14,313 nucleotides of DNA from Phycisphaerales bacterium UBA4658 (GTDB lineage Bacteria; Planctomycetota; Phycisphaerae; Phycisphaerales; UBA1924). The position numbers and the translations under genes were made by a program. The notes below the pieces were generated by a model. It was not told where the DNA came from and did no database searches. It was given only the letters and a program-made list of their open reading frames with translations. The stretch is from positions 17,382 to 31,694 of the forward strand of contig DHLW01000026.1 of NCBI GenBank assembly GCA_002405485.1, written 5' to 3'. Below, piece after piece: positions 1 through 6,175 of this stretch; positions within the stretch are counted from its first letter, which is position 1; the number at the start of each line of letters is the position of its first letter.

Positions 1-249
1 TCCGGGCTGAAAGCTCTCCCGCTTGCCAAGCCCCACGATGAGCACCCGGGCCGGTCCGCCCTTGCCCGTCGGCAACGCCTCGATGATCCGCCCGCTCTCC
101 CCGCTCCCCGGCGATCGCTCAATGGCGCGCCCGATCGAGCCGTCGGCGTCCAGCTTCGCGCTTTGGGCATCGAGCTTGGCATCCGAGAACACGCCGATGA
201 CGACGGCGCTTGGCGACTGACGAGCAACCAGGCGAATGGCTTTGAACAT
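1..249 (-). CDS. pepA: Leucyl aminopeptidase (M17 family), N-terminal fragment
   Basis: Only the first 83 codons lie in the window; the gene runs off the left edge. The visible protein starts MFKAIRLVARQSPSAVVIGV and ends with a segment reading RVLIVGLGKRESFQPG. The pattern of an early beta strand, a 'SDAKLDA' loop and then 'VLIVGLGK' near residue 70-77 is typical of the non-catalytic N-terminal domain of M17 cytosolic aminopeptidases, usually about 480-500 residues. The metal-binding catalytic domain is outside the window, so activity cannot be judged. In the family the enzyme releases N-terminal residues from peptides in the cytoplasm; some homologues also bind DNA. It lies 54 nt downstream of a glycosyltransferase gene on the same strand, and a GGAG sequence 11 nt before the ATG sits inside a hairpin arm. 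It is probably a housekeeping gene bordering the glycan region rather than part of it. Confidence 0.8.
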   Translation of the reverse strand, partial: MFKAIRLVARQSPSAVVIGVFSDAKLDAQSAKLDADGSIGRAIERSPGSGESGRIIEALPTGKGGPARVLIVGLGKRESFQPG

Positions 250-258
250 ACGAGGGGG

Positions 259-296
259 CACTCCGGTTCAGACACATGTGTGTCAGGTCCGGAGTG
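259..296 (-). promoter_or_regulatory. Intergenic hairpin covering the putative pepA ribosome binding site
   Basis: The 54-nt gap between the glycosyltransferase stop (304-306) and the pepA ATG (249) is nearly filled by one dyad. An outer 8-bp stem pairs 259-266 with 289-296 (CACTCCGG with CCGGAGTG). On the same axis an inner arm 271-276 pairs with 279-284 (GACACA with TGTGTC). No T-tract follows on the minus strand, where the next bases are five C residues, so a standard Rho-independent terminator is unlikely. Read as minus-strand RNA, the 3' arm contains GGAG (264-261), the only SD-like sequence before pepA. The structure could therefore hide the ribosome binding site, act as a processing or attenuation element, or bind a protein as DNA. 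The structure is seen; the role is inferred. Confidence 0.5.
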
Positions 297-303
297 TAGT
301 TGC

Positions 304-1473
304 TCAGGCGGCGGCCCGCATTGAGTCCGCCCGCTCATCCACCGGCCACGCCCAGGCCGAGCCCATCGGCGCCAGAATTCGGGAATGGCCTGAGCGCCCC
401 CCCTCGCGCGTCGCGCGCTCGATCGCATCCAGCATCGGCCCGGGCGAGAGTGTCCCGACCACGAGCGTCTCGGGCGCCTCCGGATCCGTGGCACTCACGA
501 CCCGGGCCCCGAGCTCCATGAGCACACCGTGCACCACGTGCGCGTTCTTCCCGGGGTGCACCACCGCCACACGCTCCCCGCGGCGAACACCCCGCGGGCC
601 CCCAAGCGCCTCCCGGCACGCGCTCAGCCCGATGAACCGGTCCCACTGCTCGGCATTCAGCGGAGCCCGGCGCTGCGATCCGAGCGTCCAGACCAGCCCG
701 CCCAGCCCCGTCAGATAGCCGCGCTCGGCACGCTCCAGGTGCGCGATCCGGCCGTAACGCACGATGGTCCGCCAGATCTCCCGGAGCCGGTCATCCTCTG
801 GCGCATATCGAGCCATGACCCAGCCGTTGTTCCGCACCAGCCGACCGAGGATCAGGTGCATGTCCCGTCCCTGACTGGTCTTCTCGTGCAGCACACGGAA
901 GCGCCGGTCGTGCACGATCCGCCCCCCCGCCCGGATGAACCGGGCCGACAGGTCGTACTCCTCGGCGTAGAACCCAAAGCTCGGGTCATACCCCGCGAGC
1001 AGATCGAGCCGAGCATCCGCGCTCGCCTCCCACGCCGACCGCCGGATCGCCACCCCGCACCCGACGAACACCTCCGGCAGCCCTCCAGACTCTCTACGCG
1101 TGCTTCCCTCCGGCCCCGGGGGGAGCACGATCTCGGCGCCGATGGCTGCCACGTCTGCGGGGGCGTCCCGCAGGGCCTCCAGATAGCCAAGATCCAGCGG
1201 GGCCGAGTCGTCATCGAGCATGACGATCCACGTGGCCGACGGGTCCGCGGCGAGCACGCCCGCGTTTCGCCCCGAAGCGCCCTCGTTGCGGCTGCGCATG
1301 AGCACCCGCACCGGCAACCCGTTGTCAAGCACCAACGCCGCTCGCGACGGCGGGTCGCTGGCGTTGTCAACGACGATCACCTCGGCGTCGTGCCGGGGCA
1401 GCGCGCCAAGCCGCCGAAGCGTTTGCGCCAGACGCTCCGGCCGGTTGCGGGTCGGGAGCACATAGGCGATCAC
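304..1473 (-). CDS. Family 2 glycosyltransferase with C-terminal extension
   Basis: 389 residues. The start is the GTG at 1473, which shares two bases with the TGA of the upstream gene; GGAG lies 10 nt before it, and the family's first beta strand (IAYVLPTRNRPERL) begins at once. The GT-A fold is clear: VIVVDNAS (32-39), NEGASGRNAG (63-72), the metal-binding LDDDSAP (86-92), a GCGVAIRR strand (138-145), and EEYDLSARFIRAGG (171-184), where the general base of inverting GT2 enzymes is expected. It should transfer a sugar from a nucleotide-sugar donor at the cytoplasmic face of the membrane; donor and acceptor are not readable. There is no membrane segment. Residues about 299-360 (RVAVVHPGKNAHVVHGVLME and onward) look like a second small alpha/beta domain of unknown role. 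It appears translationally coupled to the HldE-like gene. Confidence 0.85.
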   Translation of the reverse strand: MIAYVLPTRNRPERLAQTLRRLGALPRHDAEVIVVDNASDPPSRAALVLDNGLPVRVLMRSRNEGASGRNAGVLAADPSATWIVMLDDDSAPLDLGYLEALRDAPADVAAIGAEIVLPPGPEGSTRRESGGLPEVFVGCGVAIRRSAWEASADARLDLLAGYDPSFGFYAEEYDLSARFIRAGGRIVHDRRFRVLHEKTSQGRDMHLILGRLVRNNGWVMARYAPEDDRLREIWRTIVRYGRIAHLERAERGYLTGLGGLVWTLGSQRRAPLNAEQWDRFIGLSACREALGGPRGVRRGERVAVVHPGKNAHVVHGVLMELGARVVSATDPEAPETLVVGTLSPGPMLDAIERATREGGRSGHSRILAPMGSAWAWPVDERADSMRAAA

Positions 1474-3131
1474 GACGCGGCCGCTCCAAGCGCGATGGGC
1501 CTCTGGCCCGCGCTGGTGACCTCCGCAGGGACATAGGCCAGATGGGCCGTGTGCAGCCGGGCGACTCCGGAACGCACATCGCCCGCGGAGACAGACGGGT
1601 TGCCCAGCCGCTGGGCCTGAACACCGGCACTGACGGCCCCGAGAAACGCACCGGCCAGGAGCGACCCGCCCGAGGCCAGCGCGAGCGTCGCCGCCGCTAG
1701 AAGCGCGTCCCCGCAGCCCAGCGGGTCGATCGCGGCCGGCGCAAGCGCGGGCACGTGCTCGGCCTTGACGCGTGCGCCCCAATGCTGTTGCGCGTCGTCA
1801 AAGCCCGCCAGGCGGTCGAACGCGACCAGCCCCTCGCTGCCCATCGTGACGATCGCGTGCCGAGTCCGCGTCCCCGAAAGCAGCCGATACGCCGCCGCGG
1901 GCAGACTGTCGTCGTGCTGGTGATACGCGTCGCGCAGTTCGCTCTCGCTCGGGCAGAGCAGGTCCAGCCCGGAGAAGTGGGGAAGGTGCGAGCGCCGCCC
2001 GGAGACATCCCCGCTGGCCACCCCGGACCGGGCCCGCACCAGCGGACACAGGGACCGCAGCAGCCCCGCGCTCATGAGCCCGAGCCCGAAGTCCGCGATG
2101 ACCGCGGCGTCGGTGGCCCCGCCGCTCTCTCCCAGCGCGTCACCCACCATCCCAAGCAGCTCGTCCTGCACGCCCGCGTCAGGGTCCAGCCGCGTGACCA
2201 GATCCACCTTCATGACCTTCTGCGCCCCCACCAGGAAGCGCTGCTTCTCCGGCGTCGGTCGATCCACGCGAACGCTGCGGAGTTCCACGCCCTCGGCGGC
2301 CAGTCGCCTGCGGAGCGCGCCGGCCAGCTCGTCCTCGCGCAGCGCCGAGACCAGCACCGGGCGTGCCCCCATCGCCGCCATGTGTCGGGCGATCACCGCC
2401 GCGCCCCCGTCATACGTTCGATGCTCGATCGGACGCAGCGTGAGCACCGGGCTCTCGCCGGCGACGTCGGGGCGATCGCAGAGCACGTACGTGTCCTGGA
2501 TGACCTCGCCCACGATGACGCAGCGCTTGCCCCGGAACTTCGCGATGAGCGCACTGAGCGCACCGCCCTCCAGCTCCGGCATCTGCAGCAGCGTCCGCAG
2601 CCGGGCGTGATACGGGTCGGCCGATTGCTCGAGCGCGGCGATGAGCGCGCTGGAACTGAACACCACGTCGCCCGAACTGAACACCACCCGGCCTCCGTGG
2701 GCCTGCACCGCAGCCTTCTCACGCGCAAATCGCGGATCGCTGTTGAGCTCGTACTCCCGCCCCTTCACGTACACGTCCGGCCGAACCTCGTTCAGCAGTT
2801 CCTCCGCCGTCGGCCTGGGCTCGATGTACACCCAGTCCACGCAGTCCAGCGCGGCGAGGTTCTCGGCTCGCAGCTCCTGCGGGATCAGCGGCCGGCCCGT
2901 GCCCTTGCTGATCATCGAGTCGCCCGTGATCGACACCAGCAGCACGTCCCCCTGGGCCTTGGCATAGCGCAGGTGCCGAAGATGCCCGGGATGCACGATG
3001 TCAAAGCAGCCGTGGCACTGCACGACCGAGCGACCCGCCTCCCGCGCACGCGCCCGCAACGCCAGCAACTGCTCGTGCGACACCACCTTGCCAACCGGCC
3101 CGGTCTGCGGCCCGGAGGTCCCGCTCATCAT
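1470..3131 (-). CDS. HldE-like fusion: nucleotidyltransferase domain followed by PfkB sugar kinase domain
   Basis: 553 residues from the ATG at 3131. Residues 16-165 form a cytidylyltransferase-like domain: GCFDIVHPGH (41-50) is the HxGH nucleotide-binding signature, SKGTGRPLIP (75-84) and RPDVYVKG (117-124) match the RfaE2/HldE C-terminal domain. Residues 200-510 form a PfkB/ribokinase-type kinase: GEVIQDTYV (208-216), DGGAAVIARHMAAMGA (241-256), IVTMGSEG (427-434) and the catalytic DPLGCGDAL (469-477, base D475). In the family these activities phosphorylate a heptose 7-phosphate at C1 and adenylylate the heptose 1-phosphate to give ADP-heptose. E. coli HldE has the opposite order, kinase first. 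The substrate may differ from heptose. Start choice is uncertain: 3188 and 3206 are in-frame alternatives (up to 578 residues) and none has a good SD; 3131 gives the family-like N-terminus. First gene of the minus-strand unit leading to pepA. Confidence 0.8.
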   Translation of the reverse strand: MMSGTSGPQTGPVGKVVSHEQLLALRARAREAGRSVVQCHGCFDIVHPGHLRHLRYAKAQGDVLLVSITGDSMISKGTGRPLIPQELRAENLAALDCVDWVYIEPRPTAEELLNEVRPDVYVKGREYELNSDPRFAREKAAVQAHGGRVVFSSGDVVFSSSALIAALEQSADPYHARLRTLLQMPELEGGALSALIAKFRGKRCVIVGEVIQDTYVLCDRPDVAGESPVLTLRPIEHRTYDGGAAVIARHMAAMGARPVLVSALREDELAGALRRRLAAEGVELRSVRVDRPTPEKQRFLVGAQKVMKVDLVTRLDPDAGVQDELLGMVGDALGESGGATDAAVIADFGLGLMSAGLLRSLCPLVRARSGVASGDVSGRRSHLPHFSGLDLLCPSESELRDAYHQHDDSLPAAAYRLLSGTRTRHAIVTMGSEGLVAFDRLAGFDDAQQHWGARVKAEHVPALAPAAIDPLGCGDALLAAATLALASGGSLLAGAFLGAVSAGVQAQRLGNPSVSAGDVRSGVARLHTAHLAYVPAEVTSAGQRPIALGAAAS

Positions 3132-3386
3132 GTGCGGCTGACCGGCTAGGTGCAGCCGCGGATGCGGGAGCGTCGATCGCGTCGGCATGAACGATGAGTC
3201 CGCCATGAGCGCCTGCAGTCCAAAGCCCGCCCCGCTCCCCTCCGCCGCCGATACCGCCCGCGGCCGGTGATCGTCGCATATCGGCTCTGCTCCACGGTCC
3301 AGCCCACGATCGGCCCGTCCCCTCAGGACGCGCGGATTCTGCGCGAAACTCTGCGGGGATCGGGAGAGCCGGGTCGATACTCGCAC
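3132..3386. other. Divergent intergenic region between the HldE-like and CgeB-like genes
   Basis: About 255 bp separate the chosen starts of two divergent genes, so promoters for both directions should lie here. On the plus strand a GATACT box precedes the 3387 start. On the minus strand no convincing promoter was found; GATATG (3282-3277) is a weak -10 candidate. A 7-bp inverted repeat (GCGGCTG at 3134-3140, CAGCCGC at 3153-3159) would form a hairpin directly before the 3131 start, or lies in coding sequence if translation starts at 3206. No RNA gene or repeat family was recognised. Confidence 0.5.
3376..3381 (+). promoter_or_regulatory. Putative -10 box next to the start codon (leaderless candidate)
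   Basis: GATACT resembles a sigma-70 -10 element and is followed by only five bases before the ATG at 3387, so transcription would start at or next to the start codon. There is no SD sequence at normal spacing; the nearest purine-rich stretch (GGGAGAG) is too far upstream. A clear -35 box is not visible. Similar boxes precede the starts at 10543 and 10622. Confidence 0.35.
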
Positions 3387-5975
3387 ATGCTGTCTGCTGG
3401 CTCTCCTCCAGCCCAGTCTGGGTCCGCTGTCCCGGCGCGCCTCACGCGAGCGGACATTCTGCGGCTTGGCTCTTCCGGAGCGCCGGTGGACTTCGTGCCC
3501 GTGGCTATCGCCGCGCTCCGCGTCGCACCGACGGATCCGGATGTCCGACTGCTCCTTGCCCGGGCCTATGCCGCCCTGGGGCTCAAGACGGCGGCGCACG
3601 AGCAGATCCTGGCGCTCCCGGAGCAGGTCATCGAGCACCCCAGCGTCATCGACGTGTCACGGGCGATCGATCAGCTCCCCGATGATCGCGTCCCGATCCA
3701 GACCCTGGAGCGAACGCTCCTTGGCAACCTCGACGCTCTGGCCCTGCGCCCTGCGTCGCCGATCGATCTTCGCGAGCACGTCGGCGACTGGCGCGAGCGG
3801 GCCCGGGCTCGCGAGCACTTCCGCGGCTGGAACATGTTCCTCGCCTGGCGACCGTCGCCGGAGCCGGGTCGGCAACCCCCGGCCTGGAGCCGCTTCCTCG
3901 ACGTGCCCGCCCGGCTCGCATCGGCCTCGCTCCCCTTTGACGCGTCCCCGGGCGCTGCGGGGGGTGTGGATCCTCCAGCGCCGATACTGATCGAGGGCGC
4001 CGATCCGCCAGAGCTGCTGGCGCGCGTGCTCCGCGCCACCGCCCCACGGGGCGATGGATATCGCTCGCTGGTCACCCTGATGCAGTCCGATCCGCTGCAG
4101 CTCATGGACGGACTCATGCAGATCGACCTCGCCTCGGAGCTCCGCGACGATCGGGTCTCCGTGCTCGTCGGGCCGTCGGCGACGTCGACGGTGCTGGCCG
4201 AGTTGGAGCCCGCCGTGCTCGCTGGTCATCGTCCGATCGGGCTGAGCATCGCGATTCCGACCTCTCAGCCGCGGCTCTCGCCCTCGCCCTCGGAGATCAT
4301 CGCCCGCGTCGAGCGGGCCCGGGCGTCGGCTCTGGACGCACTCGCGCTGGACGTGTCGGGGGTCTATGCCGGGCGGGACCGGGCGTTCTGGGCAGCTCGG
4401 TTCGCCGCTCGCCGGACCCAGCCGCTGCGCGTGCTGATGGTGACCAGCCGCTACACGACGTATGTGCGGCATGCGATCGAAGACCTGGGCGAGGCCCTTG
4501 CGGCACAGGGGTGCAGCGTGCGCACCGTCTTCGAGCCCACCGAGCACGCCACGTTCGATCCGCTGGGCTGCCTGAGGCAGGTGCGCGAGCACGAGCCGGA
4601 TCTGGTCATCGTCGCGAACTTTCCGCGCTCGACGCTGGGCGCCGCACTGCCCGGGTCGGTGCCCTTCGTGCTCTGGCTGCAGGATCTCATGCCGCACCAG
4701 CAGTCCAAAGAGGTGGGAAGGGCGATGGGGCCGCTGGACTTTGTCGTGGGCAACCTGCGCGAGGAGATGTTCCAGCACTGGCTGTATCCGCGGAGCCGAT
4801 CGCTGCCCACGCCGATGTGCGTTTCGGGGAGGAAGTTCCACGACGGGCCCGTTTCGGCGGATCTGGCCCGGCGTCTGGAGTGCGAGGTGGCGTATGTCTC
4901 GCACCACGCAGAGCCCCCCGAATCGCTGCACGCGCGCAAGGTGCGTGAGGCGGGCGGTTCGCCCGGGCTGCCGCGGGCGCTTGAGGCGATGTTCCCGCGG
5001 GTGATGGAGCTGATCGAGCGCCCGGTCGACGCCGGGCCGATCGGACCGGAGCTGCGGTCGATCGTGCGCGTCGCGCTCTCGTCGGCCGGTCTTGTCAGCG
5101 ACGACCGGGCCGTGGCGCTCGTCACCGGGGCGTACGCGTACCCGATTGCTGATCGGGCGTTGCGGCACCAGACGCTCTCGTGGGCCGCAGACATCTGCCA
5201 GAAGCACGGGTGGCGCATGCGCGTGTACGGCAGGGGCTGGGAGAGCCATCAGAGGTTCGCCGCTCTGGCCGGGGGCGAGCTCCCGCACGACGAGGCGCTG
5301 CGCGTGGCGTACCGATCCGCCCGGGCGCACCTGCACATGTCGGCGCACACGGCGATCCATCAGCGCGTCTTCGAGTGCGCACTCTCCGGCGGCCTTGCGC
5401 TCTGCCGGCTCATTGCCGACGACCTCTCGCTCCTGGAGTATCTGGCTGGCGCCGCCGCCTGCCGCGCCGGGGCCGAGTCGGAGATCGATCCGGCGGTCGA
5501 GCTGCCCGGCGGGTATCGGATGCACCTGTATCCGGCGGACCATCCGCTGGTCCGTCCATTTGCGGACCTGCGCGCCCGGCTCGGTCTTGGCGGCATCTCG
5601 CACGTGCGCCTCGGGGGGATCCACATCGAGCGACTCCGATCGGATCCCGGCGAGCCGATCGACGGCGTCGGGCTCTCGATCACGGACATGTTCCAAGACC
5701 CCGCCGAGGTCATGTTCCACGACCGGGAGCGGCTGGAGCATCTGCTCGTCCGGGCTGTCGAGGACGATGCCTGGCGCGAGGCCGCCCGCGCCGGCATCGC
5801 CAGCCGAGCCGCTACGTCGGCCACCACCGAGGCGCTGGCGTCGCGGATGCTCGAGTTCATCGGCGAGCGGCTGGGGCAGTCGGATCCCGGGGACGGTCGT
5901 CGCTGGTATGACGGCCATATGGAGGGGAATCGCCTGCTGGCCTCGTTCCGCCCGTCGAACCAACGATCACCGTGA
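3387..5975 (+). CDS. CgeB-like glycosyltransferase with long N-terminal region
   Basis: 862 residues from the ATG at 3387; the frame is open from 3267, but the codons before 3387 look unlike protein-coding sequence and 3387 has a promoter-like box beside it. Residues 36-80 resemble a TPR helix pair (PDVRLLLARAYAALGLKTAA). Residues 200-330 may be another alpha/beta domain (RVSVLVGPSATSTVL, 256-270). From residue 346 a GT-B glycosyltransferase of the CgeB/Glyco_trans_1_2 type is recognisable: LRVLMVTSRYTTYVRHAIED, PDLVIVANFPRS (404-415), VPFVLWLQDLMPH (425-437), then WRMRVYGRGWESHQRF (609-624) and HLHMSAHTAIHQRVFECALS (648-667), the region that should bind the nucleotide sugar. No signal peptide or membrane segment is seen, so it is probably cytoplasmic. 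Related proteins often glycosylate surface structures or proteins; the acceptor here is unknown. It is followed by a parS-type site and the amidotransferase gene. Confidence 0.75.
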   Translation: MLSAGSPPAQSGSAVPARLTRADILRLGSSGAPVDFVPVAIAALRVAPTDPDVRLLLARAYAALGLKTAAHEQILALPEQVIEHPSVIDVSRAIDQLPDDRVPIQTLERTLLGNLDALALRPASPIDLREHVGDWRERARAREHFRGWNMFLAWRPSPEPGRQPPAWSRFLDVPARLASASLPFDASPGAAGGVDPPAPILIEGADPPELLARVLRATAPRGDGYRSLVTLMQSDPLQLMDGLMQIDLASELRDDRVSVLVGPSATSTVLAELEPAVLAGHRPIGLSIAIPTSQPRLSPSPSEIIARVERARASALDALALDVSGVYAGRDRAFWAARFAARRTQPLRVLMVTSRYTTYVRHAIEDLGEALAAQGCSVRTVFEPTEHATFDPLGCLRQVREHEPDLVIVANFPRSTLGAALPGSVPFVLWLQDLMPHQQSKEVGRAMGPLDFVVGNLREEMFQHWLYPRSRSLPTPMCVSGRKFHDGPVSADLARRLECEVAYVSHHAEPPESLHARKVREAGGSPGLPRALEAMFPRVMELIERPVDAGPIGPELRSIVRVALSSAGLVSDDRAVALVTGAYAYPIADRALRHQTLSWAADICQKHGWRMRVYGRGWESHQRFAALAGGELPHDEALRVAYRSARAHLHMSAHTAIHQRVFECALSGGLALCRLIADDLSLLEYLAGAAACRAGAESEIDPAVELPGGYRMHLYPADHPLVRPFADLRARLGLGGISHVRLGGIHIERLRSDPGEPIDGVGLSITDMFQDPAEVMFHDRERLEHLLVRAVEDDAWREAARAGIASRAATSATTEALASRMLEFIGERLGQSDPGDGRRWYDGHMEGNRLLASFRPSNQRSP

Positions 5976-6175
5976 TGACCAAGCTCAGGAGCGATCCGAC
6001 AGTCACGCCCGCGGCTGCGACCGGGTCGATGTTCCACGTGGAACATCGCGGTCGCAGGTCGATGCACGTCGCGGCGAACCGCGTCGGGGACCCCCCCGAT
6101 TCGGGAGAGAGTGTTCGCCAGATCGCCGAGAATGCCGCGTGTTGCCAGACACTCGCCATGCGGAGCCGCGGCTGA
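5975..6175 (+). CDS. Possible small ORF bridging the CgeB-like and AsnB-like genes
   Basis: A 66-codon frame starts at the ATG that shares one base with the TGA of the CgeB-like gene (TGATG at 5973-5977) and ends in a TGA that shares one base with the ATG of the AsnB-like gene (TGATG at 6173-6177). It thus fills the gap exactly, with coupled junctions at both ends. Its third codon positions are about 80 percent G or C, roughly as in real genes here. The product would be a small basic protein with no recognised domain, signal peptide or membrane segment. The parS palindrome lies in frame and encodes MFHVEH. No SD precedes it. Against it: short, no known relatives recalled, and the interval has an alternative explanation as a ParB site. 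It may be a chance frame. Confidence 0.3.
   Translation: MTKLRSDPTVTPAAATGSMFHVEHRGRRSMHVAANRVGDPPDSGESVRQIAENAACCQTLAMRSRG
6028..6047. other. parS: parS-type centromere site (ParB-binding palindrome)
   Basis: GATGTTCCACGTGGAACATC is a perfect 20-bp palindrome. Its 16-bp core (6030-6045) TGTTCCACGTGGAACA fits the broadly conserved bacterial parS consensus TGTTYCACGTGRAACA, which ParB/Spo0J binds to nucleate partition complexes and load SMC. An exact match by chance in 14 kb is very unlikely. parS sites usually cluster around the chromosomal replication origin, so this region may lie in the origin-proximal part of its chromosome. No parA, parB, rsmG or dnaA gene is in the window. An extra pair of arms, CTGCGACC (6015-6022) and GGTCGCAG (6050-6057), flanks the site almost symmetrically and could extend it into a hairpin. 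Confidence 0.8.

Noticed and set aside
1755..3149. Long plus-strand open frame antisense to the HldE-like gene
   Set aside because: Low-complexity, basic translation without motifs; the opposite strand encodes two well-recognised domains.
3829..3840. GGAACATGTTCC perfect palindrome
   Set aside because: A 12-bp palindrome is expected a few times by chance in 14 kb, and this one lies inside coding sequence (Trp-Asn-Met-Phe).
5712..5725. TGTTCCACGAC half-match to parS (also near 13280)
   Set aside because: Only one half of the palindrome is present and both lie in well-supported coding sequence, so they are not counted as parS sites.
3657..5963. Long open frame on the minus strand antisense to the CgeB-like gene
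   Set aside because: The translation is Arg/Pro/His-rich with no domain, which is typical of antisense frames in high-GC DNA; the plus-strand frame has clear family motifs.
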